A stretch of DNA of 64,000 nucleotides from JACKAN01 sp964502735 (GCA_964502735.1 CAZCYD010000003.1:1-64000); one strand, 5' to 3'; counted from the first letter of the stretch, positions 25,760 through 35,328 are shown. Program-made: numbers and translations. The notes: a model not told the origin generated them from the letters alone.

Positions 25760-27570
25760 TAATCCTCCACCTTTAGGATTGCCAAGAAAGCCTCTTGAGG
25801 CACGTCCACTGAACCTATTTGCTTCATTCGTTTTTTTCCTTCTTTCTGCTTCTCTAACAGTTTTCGCTTTCTTGTAATGTCACCACCATAACACTTTGCT
25901 GTCACATCTTTTCGTAAAGCTCCAAGAGTTTCTCGCGCTATAATTTTGGCTCCTATAGCGGCTTGGATTGCAATTTGAAATTGTTGACGAGGGATTAACT
26001 CTTTTAATTTTTCTGTGAGTTGTCGCCCACGAACCACAGCCTTAGACCTGTGAACCATGATAGACAAGGCATCCACAGGTTCCCCGTTTAGCAAAATATC
26101 CATTTTAACAATATCTGAAGTTACGTAGCCAGAAACTTCGTACTCCATCGAAGCATAGCCTTTTGATATGGATTTGAGTTTATCATAAAAATCTAAAACC
26201 ATCTCATTTAACGGCAAGGAGTACTCTATTATCACCTTCGAGTCTGTGATATACTCCATTTTTTGCTGGATCCCTCGCCTATCTTCGCACAACTTTAAAA
26301 GCCCCCCTATGAACTCTGAGGGCGTATGAATAGTCAATTTCACCAAAGGCTCTTCGATATGATCAATGAAAGTAACATCTGGCAGCTCGCTTGGATTTTC
26401 CATATCCATGACTTCTCCATCCTGAGTGTACACCCTGTAGACAACACTCGGAGCCGTACTAATTAAAGAAAGTTGAAACTCTCGTTCCAACCGCTCCCTG
26501 ACTATTTCCATATGCAATAATCCCAAAAAACCACAGCGAAACCCGAAGCCAAGAGCTGCGGAGCTTTCTGTCTCGTACGTAAAGCTTGAGTCATTTAATG
26601 CCAATTTTTCCAAGGCCTCTTTTAGGTCCGGAAAATCAGGAGACTCAACAGGAAATATTCCAGAAAACACCATAGGCTTAACTGTTTTAAATCCCGCCAG
26701 AGGTACTGTTGCCATATCTTTTTTTGCACTTTTAACATGGGTAACCGTGTCTCCAACAGCCACGTCTCGAATATCTTTAATGCCGCAAATTAAATACCCG
26801 ACTTCCCCAGCCTCCAACTTCTGTAAAGTTTGAGCAAACGGAGAAAAAACTCCCATTTTTAATATTTCATAGTCACGATTATTAGATAAAAACTTGATGC
26901 GATCGCCTTTTTCGACGGCACCATCCACAACACGAACCAAAATAACCACTCCCTGATAATTATCAAACCAGGAATCAAAAATAAGTGCCCTTAAAGGTTT
27001 AGTTCTGTCGGCATCTGGGGGGGGGATTTTGGCGACAACAGCCTCAAGAATTTCAGGAATCCCCAAACGTGTTTTTGCGCTAGCGAGAAGAGCCTCTGAG
27101 GCATCAATGCCTATTGCCTCCTCGATTTGTTGTTTCACCCCCTCGGGATTAGCTGCAGGCAAATCTATTTTATTCAGTACGGGCAAAATTTCTAGATTGT
27201 GATCCAGGGCTAAATATACATTTGCCAAAGTCTGAGCCTCAACCCCCTGTGCAGCATCGACAACTAAAAGAGCCCCTTCACAGGCAGCTAGAGATCGCGA
27301 CACTTCATATGAAAAATCCACATGTCCAGGTGTATCGATAAGATTTAATTGATAGGTCTCACCGTCTTTTGCTCTATAGTTCAAGCGAACAGTCTGAGCT
27401 TTGATTGTAATTCCTCTTTCCCTCTCAATATCCATACTGTCCAGAAACTGCTCCTTCCTCTCGCGGTCGGAAAGCGTTCCCGTCACTTCCATTAAACCAT
27501 CTGCCAAAGTCGATTTCCCATGGTCAATGTGTGCAATTATAGAAAAATTACGAATATTTTTAGGGTTCAT
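25759..27570 (-). CDS. lepA: Elongation factor 4 (LepA) GTPase
   Basis: A ribosome-binding translational GTPase. G1 AHIDHGKST, G2 RERGITIKAQT, G3 DTPGHVDF, G4 NKIDLP, G5 SAKTRLG are all present, followed by the EF-G-like domains and the LepA-specific C-terminal domain (LVRGRQLTEKLKELIPRQQF-like). Length 603 is typical. Codons for the KIPPPDA segment form a run of nine C bases at 27017-27025 (minus strand), a possible slippage site. It heads the long leftward run to pilD. Confidence 0.98.
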   Translation of the reverse strand: MNPKNIRNFSIIAHIDHGKSTLADGLMEVTGTLSDRERKEQFLDSMDIERERGITIKAQTVRLNYRAKDGETYQLNLIDTPGHVDFSYEVSRSLAACEGALLVVDAAQGVEAQTLANVYLALDHNLEILPVLNKIDLPAANPEGVKQQIEEAIGIDASEALLASAKTRLGIPEILEAVVAKIPPPDADRTKPLRALIFDSWFDNYQGVVILVRVVDGAVEKGDRIKFLSNNRDYEILKMGVFSPFAQTLQKLEAGEVGYLICGIKDIRDVAVGDTVTHVKSAKKDMATVPLAGFKTVKPMVFSGIFPVESPDFPDLKEALEKLALNDSSFTYETESSAALGFGFRCGFLGLLHMEIVRERLEREFQLSLISTAPSVVYRVYTQDGEVMDMENPSELPDVTFIDHIEEPLVKLTIHTPSEFIGGLLKLCEDRRGIQQKMEYITDSKVIIEYSLPLNEMVLDFYDKLKSISKGYASMEYEVSGYVTSDIVKMDILLNGEPVDALSIMVHRSKAVVRGRQLTEKLKELIPRQQFQIAIQAAIGAKIIARETLGALRKDVTAKCYGGDITRKRKLLEKQKEGKKRMKQIGSVDVPQEAFLAILKVED

Positions 27571-27652
27571 AAGTGTCTTCGGAATTGATAATCGTGGAGC
27601 CTAACAAGAATACACAGTTCTTTGCATTGCAGCTCTGCGGATCCTTGGGTCA

Positions 27653-28801
27653 TTACAAATTGCTCTTAAGTTGTTCAACCTTATCAAGTTTTTCCCACGT
27701 AAAGCCATCCTCTTTTCTGCCAAAGTGGCCATAGGAGGCCGTTTTTCTAAATTTAGGTTTAAGTAAATCAAAGTCTCTAACGATATCAGCTGGCTTAAGA
27801 CTCCATGTCCTTTTAACTGCTTCGCAAAGCCTTTCTGCACCCACTTGGCTTGTACCATAATCTTGAATAAATAAACTCGTGGGTTCTGCCACTCCAATGG
27901 CGTAAGAAACTTGAACTAAACATTTTTCAGCCAACCCTGCACCAACAATATTTTTTGCAATATGACGAGCTGCATAAGTGGCCGATCTGTCGACTTTCGA
28001 AGCGTCCTTTCCTGAAAAGGCCCCTCCGCCATGAGCGCCATGACCTCCATAGGTGTCTACAATTATCTTTCTCCCAGTCAATCCGCAATCTCCCTGAGGT
28101 CCTCCTATTACAAAACGGCCAGTAGGATTAATATGGAACTTGGTTTGGTTATCCAAGAGTTCTTTGGGTACGGTGTTGTAAATCAGTTCCTCAATTATAA
28201 AAGCCCGAATTTCATCATTTGAGACCTCAGGAGAGTGCTGAGTGGACAAGACAACTGAATCCAGTCGCTTAAGCTTTCCGTCTTGATACTCCGCAGTAAC
28301 CTGACTTTTTGAGTCGGGCCTCAACCAATCTACTTTGCGAGATTTTCTAAGATCGGCAAGGTTTTTTACCAACTGGTGAGAAAGGCTAATGGTCATTGGC
28401 ATTTGCTCAACTGTTTCGTTAACAGCATATCCAAACATAATTCCTTGATCACCGGCTCCTTGCTCCCGACTATCGTCATTAACTCCCATGGCGATATCTG
28501 GGCTTTGTTGATCTAGGGAGCTCATAACTGCGCAAGTTTTGTAGTCAAATCCCTTTTCATTGCAGTCATAGCCAATATCTCGAACAACCTCCCGAACCAC
28601 TGCAGAGAGATCAATTTTTGCTTGGCTGGTCACTTCCCCCGCTAACATAACAAAACCTGTTGATGTCATTGTCTCACACGCCACGCGACTCTTGGGATCT
28701 TGCGACAATAGAGCATCGAGAACAGCATCGCTGATTTGATCTGCCATTTTATCTGGATGCCCTTCAGAAACTGATTCACTTGTGAAGAAATAGGAACTCA
28801 T
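27653..28801 (-). CDS. metK: S-adenosylmethionine synthetase
   Basis: MetK makes S-adenosylmethionine from methionine and ATP. Motifs are SEGHPDKMADQISDAVLD at the N-terminus, GAGDQGIMFGYA, and GGHGAHGGGAFSGKDASKVDRSA (the pyrophosphate loop). Length 382 is normal. GAGG lies about ten bases before the ATG. The 192 nt upstream do not show a recognisable SAM riboswitch. It is separated from lepA by 82 nt and may be transcribed alone. Confidence 0.98.
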   Translation of the reverse strand: MSSYFFTSESVSEGHPDKMADQISDAVLDALLSQDPKSRVACETMTSTGFVMLAGEVTSQAKIDLSAVVREVVRDIGYDCNEKGFDYKTCAVMSSLDQQSPDIAMGVNDDSREQGAGDQGIMFGYAVNETVEQMPMTISLSHQLVKNLADLRKSRKVDWLRPDSKSQVTAEYQDGKLKRLDSVVLSTQHSPEVSNDEIRAFIIEELIYNTVPKELLDNQTKFHINPTGRFVIGGPQGDCGLTGRKIIVDTYGGHGAHGGGAFSGKDASKVDRSATYAARHIAKNIVGAGLAEKCLVQVSYAIGVAEPTSLFIQDYGTSQVGAERLCEAVKRTWSLKPADIVRDFDLLKPKFRKTASYGHFGRKEDGFTWEKLDKVEQLKSNL

Positions 28802-28993
28802 AATGCCACCACCTCAATATAGCTAAATAAATGCCCAATTTGGACAACAAACATAGAGGTAGTATTTAAGACTTATGGAGCCAATTTACAATCATAATTT
28901 TATGTAATAGCCGGGCAATTGTGGCAAATCTCTTAACAACTCGTGCCATTATCTACCATACTGCAAGTAGAATTGAGGCCGTCAAAAAACTCC

Positions 28994-29317
28994 CTAGGCC
29001 GCTTCGACGTCTTGCTCCCAAGTATAATTTCTATGAGATTTCATTTTTTGTCGGTGTTTCTTCACTTGTCTCATCACTTTGCCTATTACCATATCTACAG
29101 AGGCATAGAAATCTTCGGAACCCGCCTTAGCATGATAAGTGTTGTGCTTTGTCGTGACACTCAACTCTATAGATTTTTTTCTACCTTGAATAGACACATC
29201 AAAGTGAAAGCTAACATCCCCTTTGCAGTAAGTGAGTAGCTTTTCACTTTTTTCGTGCATGTAATCCACAAGACTTTCAGAATGGTCGATTTTCTTGAAT
29301 CGAACTCCAACGGACAT
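28994..29317 (-). CDS. hpf: Ribosome hibernation promoting factor family protein
   Basis: A 107-residue single-domain HPF/RaiA protein with the beta-alpha-beta-beta-beta-alpha layout: FKKIDHSESLVDYMHEKSEK, then FHFDVSIQGRKKSIELSVTT, KAGSEDFYASVDMVIGKVMRQVKKHRQKMKSH. It would bind the 30S decoding region in stationary or starved cells. It has no long-HPF dimerisation tail, so it is of the short type. GGAGG precedes the ATG at good spacing. In E. coli hpf lies next to rpoN; here the two are 3.8 kb apart on the same strand. Confidence 0.93.
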   Translation of the reverse strand: MSVGVRFKKIDHSESLVDYMHEKSEKLLTYCKGDVSFHFDVSIQGRKKSIELSVTTKHNTYHAKAGSEDFYASVDMVIGKVMRQVKKHRQKMKSHRNYTWEQDVEAA

Positions 29318-29465
29318 GAAGAACCTCCTCGCGGCCCAATAAGCTACAACCCTATTGGTCTACAAAATAAGTTTTTGTGAGTTCTTATAGAATACTTTCT
29401 CTTGTCAAAAAAATCGAGAAGCTTAGTTTTCTTTCTCAAATCAATACAACTGTAAGGGGCTTTGT

Positions 29466-30014
29466 TCACTTGGTATTCAGATAAGCGCTAGTGGTTAGTT
29501 CTAAATCAAGAAGTTTCTTTTTGATTTCCACTCCAAGTCGATACCCCCCAATCCCATTTTTTGCCACAACTCTGTGGCAAGGAATTAACAAAAGAATCGG
29601 GTTTCTACCGCAGGCATTTGCAACCGCGCGCTGGGCCTTCGGTTTACCTAATTTTTTAGCCAAATCTGTATACGATAGGGTCTGAGACTGAGGTATTCTT
29701 GCAATTAACTTCCAAACTGCAAGATCAAATTCACTTGCTGCAGGTATCTCATCCCAATATATGGGGATCTTTTTTAGAGTCCCACAGCCCAAGAAATACC
29801 TATTAAAGATTTGTACTAATTGAGCTTCAAATTCAAAATCTCTTTTCTTCTGCTTTTCTAATACTTCGAACCCGTTAGATTTCAGATTTTTTTTAACGGC
29901 TATTTTACTAGATACTTTCTTAGAGCTGTTCTTTTTAAGTTCTAAGCTTAAAATACGCCCACTTCTATGCTTAACAAATAGTGTTCCCAGGGGGCAGGAG
30001 ATTTCTATTTCCAT
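29466..30014 (-). CDS. ogt: Methylated-DNA-protein cysteine methyltransferase
   Basis: Repairs O6-alkylguanine by suicide transfer to a cysteine. The active site LLIPCHRVVAKNGIGGYRLG and the HTH segment SYTDLAKKLGKPKAQRAVANACGRNP are intact. The N-terminal domain is shorter and Lys-rich. The start at ATG 30014 (MEIEISCPLG) fits the family; a GTG three codons earlier (30023) is possible, and no strong ribosome binding site decides it. A 112-nt palindrome lies 45 nt upstream. The Ada DNA-binding and methylphosphotriester domains are absent. Confidence 0.93.
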   Translation of the reverse strand: MEIEISCPLGTLFVKHRSGRILSLELKKNSSKKVSSKIAVKKNLKSNGFEVLEKQKKRDFEFEAQLVQIFNRYFLGCGTLKKIPIYWDEIPAASEFDLAVWKLIARIPQSQTLSYTDLAKKLGKPKAQRAVANACGRNPILLLIPCHRVVAKNGIGGYRLGVEIKKKLLDLELTTSAYLNTK

Positions 30015-30058
30015 TGAGCGCACATTACTCGATTTTTTTCATAAAGCAAATAGTAGAG

Positions 30059-30170
30059 AAAAATAATTGTCTAGAATTTCATCAATGCCCCTCACGCGCA
30101 GTTCTGCAGCCTCAAGGCTGCAGCTGTGTGAGCGTGAGGGGCATTGATGAAATTCTAGACAATTATTTTT
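30059..30170. repeat. 39-bp perfect inverted repeat, hairpin-forming
   Basis: Arms 30059-30097 and 30132-30170 are exact reverse complements over 39 bp. Inside, CTGCAGCC (30104-30111) pairs with GGCTGCAG (30116-30123) around a TCAA tetraloop, with CAG/CTG extending it, for a near-continuous stem of about 50 bp. Both ends of the stem carry A/T runs (AAAAA left, TTTTTT right), so each strand ends the hairpin in a U tract. It sits between the split secreted gene and ogt, both leftward. It could be a bidirectional terminator, but the stem is far longer than normal terminators; a small palindromic mobile element is the alternative. Confidence 0.9.
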
Positions 30171-30183
30171 TGCATTGGTAGAA

Positions 30184-30507
30184 CTAAAATATAAAAGTTC
30201 GAAGAGGATCTCCCTCGCGACGAAGATTCATTGGAAAACCTATTGTTCCACCCTTAACAACTGGCCTAGAAAACACAAAAGAATCACGCACTCCAGTTGG
30301 CAAAACAGACCCCACATCAATCTGACCTATTTGAGCAAGAGCCTGACTTGTTTTCTGCTTCACTGTTTTTCCGGGAAAGGCATCGTGAAGCCACAACAAA
30401 GCCCCTTTTGTTTTGACGTTTGGATTGCCAAACGTCAAACAAATTGAGCCCTGCCCACCTTCTGCCTGGCAATTCGTCACGTCAACCCCTATTTTGAGAT
30501 CAATTCC
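30184..30507 (-). pseudogene. In-frame continuation of the secreted protein after a TAG
   Basis: After the TAG at 30508-30510 the same frame runs on for 107 codons with no stop until 30184. The sequence is protein-like, with alternating strands and Cys residues (GIDLKIGVDVTNC, QGSICLTFG, GALLWLHDAFPG, DSFVFSRPVVKGGTIGFPM). It ends in RTFIF, a terminal aromatic strand. A GTG at 30480 could start a separate 98-residue protein, but no signal peptide or clear ribosome binding site supports that. Best read as the lost C-terminus of the upstream gene, or as a readthrough product. Confidence 0.6.
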
Positions 30508-32433
30508 CTACTGAAATCCCAAGGACGAGGTTTTTAATTGTCCAAAATCAATCTTACACTTTGAGTTCTGTGCACAAATCAATTGAGGGGTTCCAGGAAT
30601 TTCCATCTTGCGCCCGTCGGAACAGTCTGGCCGCACTCCCTCCAAACATATAAATGGACTTTTTTTGTACATCTCATCTATATATTTTTGAATTGCCGAT
30701 ATTGGCAATTCAAAAGCAAATTCACTTCCTTGTAAATCACTTTCCAAAATTAAACCATCCGTCACCCCAGGAATTTTAACTCCAGACTCACAAAGATCCA
30801 TTCTATTGACTATTCTCACTCGATTTAAACCTTCTATCGACTCTAAAATGTACTGAGTATTTAATTCAAAAGCACTTGCCACCTGCAATTGAGCATCTAT
30901 ATTAGCCAACTCTCTTTGATAACTGCTCAACTGCCTTTTTATAGCCTCAGGCCTCGTTTCTCCCTGACTGTAAGGATCTAAAGAGGAGTACCTAGGAGAT
31001 GTTCGCAATTCTTCAGTAAGTTTTTTAATTTGCCCTTCAACAAAACTTTTCCGGGTCTGAAGATTTATATCCACTACAGGTACTTGCATATTTGACTCCA
31101 GGAGAGACTGAACCGTTTGACTCAAATCTCTAACAGAGCTTTGCAACTCTCTTTGGGCCACACTCAATGCCCGCCTCTGTATTTCAGGAATGACTACATT
31201 TGAGATAAATCTATCATCTTTTAATGGCCCCTGATTAATATCGTTTTCAACAACACCTTCAAATAACCATTTCGTTTGCAGGTCTTGAAATCCCATCACC
31301 CGAGCTTCAGCAATATCGTAAGCTTGATCGTAAGAAGACGTTGAAGAAAAAATCTCACTTGAGATATTCTCACATCCCCCCTCTTTAGCCCCTTCTCTTT
31401 GTAATCTGCGGATAGCCGCGACTCCACGATCTAACACCCGTTGATCCTCTGCCGTTAGTACTGATCGTCTTTCTCGTCTTCTTTTAAACTCTAGAAACTG
31501 ACGCTCGTACTCTTCTACTGGGTTTGTTGACCGTAAGATGTCTTTACCTGCCTCACATTGCAAACTCTTGGCAAACTGACTCTGAGCCTGAGCTAGAATC
31601 TGCTTTCGCTGAATTCTCTCTCGACTTTCTCCTCTCATCTGTGGAGTTGTGAGATCTTCGACTTCATAAACTTGTCCTTGCCACCTAATCACGGGCTCCA
31701 GACTTAGCCCTTCAGAACTCATTCTAAGAGACTGAAACCCCGAGTGATCTACTGCATAGTCAAGCTTTCCTCCGCTCTGTACAACTAAGTAGGCCTCTAA
31801 TGAGGCCGCCACTCCCCGATCACTTTTTCCCGGTTCTAAGTTTATTCTATAACTCGGACCACTCAGAATCTCTCCACTCTTTTTTCTTATCGTAAAATCA
31901 CTCACTAAAGATAATCTTCTCAATTTTATTTGAGTTGAACATTGACCATTCTGACAAATAGGATCAGCAATATCGAATTCTATATCATCTGCCCTCATGT
32001 CAAAATTCTCAGTTGCTAATTGTATAGGGACAACTTGCGTATCAGGATGCAATTGTCCGTCCCGTCCCAAATCTGGTGCCAATATACACTCTCCACGTAC
32101 CGGCAGAGGCTCTCTTAAAGTAAATGATCTGGCAAAATCATTCGCACTTACAGCTTTGCATGAACTTGGAGTTGTGTACCAAATTTGTCGCTCCATATCT
32201 CTTACTGAACTCGCAACAACCTCTTGAATTTTTCTTTTAAATTCAGGATTGTTGATTTTTTCGTCAAAAAGACGCTTAATCCCCTGAGGAGTGAGTACAA
32301 TATTTCCAACAACATGACACCCGATAGGTGAAGACTTCGGCTCATCACAATCAATGTGAACCAAATCCGCATTGACTTCATTTAGTCTGAGAAAAACCAT
32401 TAGAATGAGACATAGAGTTAAATAAAATTTCAC
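30508..32433 (-). CDS. Secreted protein of unknown function, interrupted by TAG
   Basis: A signal peptide (MKFYLTLCLILMVFLRLNEV, cut after NA) leads a 641-residue protein. The N-terminal part has repeated Cys pairs (DCDEPKSSPIGC, RGECILAP, CQNGQC). The middle third is charged and helical, with coiled-coil stretches (EYERQFLEFKRRRERR; VAQRELQSSVRDLSQTVQ; IKRQLSSYQRELANIDAQL). The last part returns to beta-like sequence with Cys pairs and ends at TAG 30508-30510. The frame continues for another 107 codons beyond that stop, so this product may be truncated. No known domain is recognised; likely periplasmic or surface. Confidence 0.7.
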   Translation of the reverse strand: MKFYLTLCLILMVFLRLNEVNADLVHIDCDEPKSSPIGCHVVGNIVLTPQGIKRLFDEKINNPEFKRKIQEVVASSVRDMERQIWYTTPSSCKAVSANDFARSFTLREPLPVRGECILAPDLGRDGQLHPDTQVVPIQLATENFDMRADDIEFDIADPICQNGQCSTQIKLRRLSLVSDFTIRKKSGEILSGPSYRINLEPGKSDRGVAASLEAYLVVQSGGKLDYAVDHSGFQSLRMSSEGLSLEPVIRWQGQVYEVEDLTTPQMRGESRERIQRKQILAQAQSQFAKSLQCEAGKDILRSTNPVEEYERQFLEFKRRRERRSVLTAEDQRVLDRGVAAIRRLQREGAKEGGCENISSEIFSSTSSYDQAYDIAEARVMGFQDLQTKWLFEGVVENDINQGPLKDDRFISNVVIPEIQRRALSVAQRELQSSVRDLSQTVQSLLESNMQVPVVDINLQTRKSFVEGQIKKLTEELRTSPRYSSLDPYSQGETRPEAIKRQLSSYQRELANIDAQLQVASAFELNTQYILESIEGLNRVRIVNRMDLCESGVKIPGVTDGLILESDLQGSEFAFELPISAIQKYIDEMYKKSPFICLEGVRPDCSDGRKMEIPGTPQLICAQNSKCKIDFGQLKTSSLGFQ

Positions 32434-32531
32434 AATTACAAATCGGAGTTTTTAAATAGAAAATAAACTGTATATTTGTTGCTATTAGGCTTAATCTTCC
32501 AATTGAAATCAGCTTTTAGAGCTAATCCTGG

Positions 32532-33008
32532 CTAAAGAAAGTCAGTCAAAGGTCGAGGCTGATTGTTATCCCTAATCTCATACTCTTCACAAAAGTACTC
32601 AATTCTTGTTTCTGGTAAATAAAGTACCGCCAATAAATTCGCATTATTGGGTTTAGCAATTACAACCTCAACTCTGTCACCTGATTCCATAGACTCTAAA
32701 ACTAACTTTCTATAACTCCCTACAGAATCCATATCTTTTGAAATAAGTGTTTCTAACAAGACATAGTTAGAACTTCTGGTCTCATCAATAAATCTAAAAA
32801 AATATGGAGGATTTTCAGCGACAAAGTGACCCTTTCCATGGCTACACAAAAGTTTTCTGATTTTAAAATCCTTAGATTCCCAATCCCAAGTGGCATCTGT
32901 CAAAGAGCCATCATCGTTATGACTATCGGCAGAAGCTCCAAGGCAAACTTGTGCACTAAAGAACACTACAAATACCACCGCCCAAGCTGCCTTCAACCCT
33001 AATTTCAA
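32532..33008 (-). CDS. Exported hypothetical protein, 158 aa
   Basis: The open frame reaches 33092, but the most probable start is the TTG at 33008. It has AAGGAG seven bases upstream and yields a textbook signal peptide (MKLGLKAAWAVVFVVFFSAQ, cleavage near CLGA). The mature protein has about 130 residues with two Cys, probably disulfide-bonded (KLLCSHGKGHF and EYFCEEYEI). No domain is recognised. It is between rpoN and the interrupted secreted protein, on the same strand; no functional link is clear. Confidence 0.65.
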   Translation of the reverse strand: MKLGLKAAWAVVFVVFFSAQVCLGASADSHNDDGSLTDATWDWESKDFKIRKLLCSHGKGHFVAENPPYFFRFIDETRSSNYVLLETLISKDMDSVGSYRKLVLESMESGDRVEVVIAKPNNANLLAVLYLPETRIEYFCEEYEIRDNNQPRPLTDFL

Positions 33009-33142
33009 GACCCAACTCCTTATGTTTAGATTTTGTTCAGCAAGTCTTGTTCCAGTCCTCTGGTTGAAAATACAAGGGTCCAAAGCTATCAATCCTAGAA
33101 TATTTACATGATTGTATAAAAATTGGCTTGTAAAGCAATTAA

Positions 33143-34591
33143 TCAGAAGTACTTTTTTCTCTTCGAAGAAGGAAGGATTTTTAGCATGTCACGATACTTT
33201 GCTACAGTTCTTCTCGCAATTACGATTCCATCCTTTTTGAGCAACTCCACTATCTTTTGATCGGACAAAGGCTTCTTAGGATTTTCGTTAGCAACCAAGT
33301 CTTGAATTTTTAATTTAACTGACTCAGAAGCAACGGAGTCCCCATCTGTTTTGTCGATTCCTGAATTAAAAAAATATTTTAACTCAAAGATTCCACGTGG
33401 AGTGTGTACATACTTACTCGTTGTCACACGACTCACTGTTGACTCATGCATACCTATATCACTCGCGATATCCCTAAGAATCATTGGTTTTATAAAAGCT
33501 GGACCCTTCTCAAAAAAATCCGTCTGATGCTTAACTATACTTTCTGTAACTTTATAAATTGTCCTCTGTCTTTGATGGATCGATTTTATCAGCCATACAG
33601 CTGAGCGTAATTTCTCTTGAATATAATCTTGTGTACCCTTGTCTTTTGTAGTCTTTTGCTCTTGTAGTAAATTTTTATACAAATTAGACACCCTCAACCT
33701 GGGTAAACCATCCTCATTCAAGGATACAACATACTCTTCACCAACTTTATAAACATACACATCTGGAGTTACGTAATGAGTATTATCCTGAGATAAGAAG
33801 ACCCTTCCCGGCTTGGGGTCCATGTTGAGTATAATGCTACACATTTCGACTACAACTTCAACGTCGAGATTCATGGCCTTAGCAATTGCAGGGTAGTTTT
33901 TTTTCTCAAGATCTTTTAAATGATTATTAATTAACGCCACTAGATCATGGGTGTCTTCTTCATAATGTTTGGCTTGAATCAGTAGACACTCCTTTAAGTT
34001 TCGCGCCCCAACCCCAGGAGGGTCAAACTCTTGAACAAAAGGAAGTATTTCTTCAAGTTCTTCGACCGTTACATCTTCTTCATCTGCAGCAATATCTTCT
34101 AAACTCGTTTTTATCCACCCATCTTCATCTATATAGCTAACAAGTACGCGTGCAACATATTCTTCGTCTTCACTAAATCCATACAAACCGACCTGCCACT
34201 CGAGATGATCCTGTAGGGTTTTGGTTTCAGATATAACATTCTCATAGTTCATAATTTCGTCAGTGCCACCAGAACTATGAGATACAGGACGATTTTGATT
34301 TTCTACATAGTTTTCCCAATCAAACTCATCCTGCTTGCGAGGATCTGTTGTATCTGGAGCCGGAGGCTCTACAGATTGGATTTCGCCAGATGTCTGAGCG
34401 TTATTTTTTGCAGCATCATCTTCCGTAGTCTCATGAAACTCTTCCAGGACGGGATTTTCATTTAACTCGGCTCGAACAGCGTCCTCCAACTCCACTCTCG
34501 ATAACTGTAAAAGCTTTATCGCCTGCTGCAACTGTGGAGTCATCCGCAATTGCTGAGAAAGCTTCATTGACATTTTTAAACCTTGTGCCAT
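33143..34591 (-). CDS. rpoN: RNA polymerase sigma-54 factor
   Basis: Region I is the Gln-rich activator-responsive N-terminus (KLSQQLRMTPQLQQAIKLLQLSR). An acidic region II follows (about residues 50-115), then the core-binding domain. The HTH ILRDIASDIGMHESTVSRVTT is seen, and the RpoN box is VIARRTVAKYRDML near the C-terminus, which reads the -24 element. Length 482 is normal. AAGGAG precedes the ATG. The lptC-lptA/lptB/rpoN order is the same as in enterobacteria. Confidence 0.97.
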   Translation of the reverse strand: MAQGLKMSMKLSQQLRMTPQLQQAIKLLQLSRVELEDAVRAELNENPVLEEFHETTEDDAAKNNAQTSGEIQSVEPPAPDTTDPRKQDEFDWENYVENQNRPVSHSSGGTDEIMNYENVISETKTLQDHLEWQVGLYGFSEDEEYVARVLVSYIDEDGWIKTSLEDIAADEEDVTVEELEEILPFVQEFDPPGVGARNLKECLLIQAKHYEEDTHDLVALINNHLKDLEKKNYPAIAKAMNLDVEVVVEMCSIILNMDPKPGRVFLSQDNTHYVTPDVYVYKVGEEYVVSLNEDGLPRLRVSNLYKNLLQEQKTTKDKGTQDYIQEKLRSAVWLIKSIHQRQRTIYKVTESIVKHQTDFFEKGPAFIKPMILRDIASDIGMHESTVSRVTTSKYVHTPRGIFELKYFFNSGIDKTDGDSVASESVKLKIQDLVANENPKKPLSDQKIVELLKKDGIVIARRTVAKYRDMLKILPSSKRKKYF

Positions 34592-34605
34592 CAGATCTCC
34601 TTGAT

Positions 34606-35328
34606 CTAAAGTCTAAAATTCTCACCTAAATAGAACTTCCTTGCAACATCTGAAGTCGCAATTTGATCAGACGTTCCTTCCACTTCAATATGGCCTTCTC
34701 TTAGTATATAGGCCTTATCGCAAATCCCCAAGGTTTCCCTAACATTATGGTCTGTAATTAGTATTCCTATACCCTGATCTCGTAACTCTCGAATAATACT
34801 CTGGATATCAGCAACTGCAATGGGATCTATGCCCGCAAAAGGTTCATCCAACAAAAGAAATTTTGGACTTCCAGCCAAAGATCTAGCTATTTCAACTCTC
34901 CTACGTTCTCCACCAGAGAGAGAATATCCATAGTTATCCAAAATATGGTGAATATTAAAATCTGAAGCCAACTTATCTAACTTCTCTTTCTTCTCAGCTC
35001 CAGATAAGCCCTGAGCCTCTAAAGCGACCCACAAATTTTCACGTACAGTCAGCTTTCTAAATATACTGGCTTCTTGAGGTAAGTAACTAAGGCCTATGCG
35101 TGCACGCTGAAACATTGGAAGATGACTTATATCCTCACCATTTAAGATTATTGACCCACTATCTGGACTCAAAATTCCCACAACCATATAAAAGCTCGTC
35201 GTTTTTCCAGCGCCATTAGGTCCTAAGAGTCCAACAACCTGTCCACTCTCCATATCAAAAGAAACATCATCAACCACAGTTCTAAGCTTAAATTTTTTAC
35301 TGATACGGCTTACAGCTAATTTGTCCAA
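34606..35328 (-). CDS. lptB: LPS export ABC transporter ATPase
   Basis: LptB powers lipopolysaccharide extraction from the inner membrane through LptFG. Walker A GLLGPNGAGKTTSFYM, signature YSLSGGERRRVEIARSL, Walker B KFLLLDEPFAGIDPIAV and H-loop ITDHNVRETL are all present; the ERRRVE form of the signature is typical of LptB. The start is TTG with GAGG eight bases upstream, directly after the lptC-lptA stop (10-nt gap). Confidence 0.97.
   Translation of the reverse strand: MDKLAVSRISKKFKLRTVVDDVSFDMESGQVVGLLGPNGAGKTTSFYMVVGILSPDSGSIILNGEDISHLPMFQRARIGLSYLPQEASIFRKLTVRENLWVALEAQGLSGAEKKEKLDKLASDFNIHHILDNYGYSLSGGERRRVEIARSLAGSPKFLLLDEPFAGIDPIAVADIQSIIRELRDQGIGILITDHNVRETLGICDKAYILREGHIEVEGTSDQIATSDVARKFYLGENFRL

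Noticed and set aside
27601..27897. 98-codon frame inside metK
   Set aside because: A shadow of metK in another frame on the same strand, with no homology pattern of its own.
28802..28993. Possible SAM riboswitch upstream of metK
   Set aside because: No conserved SAM riboswitch core or terminator hairpin could be traced in the leader.
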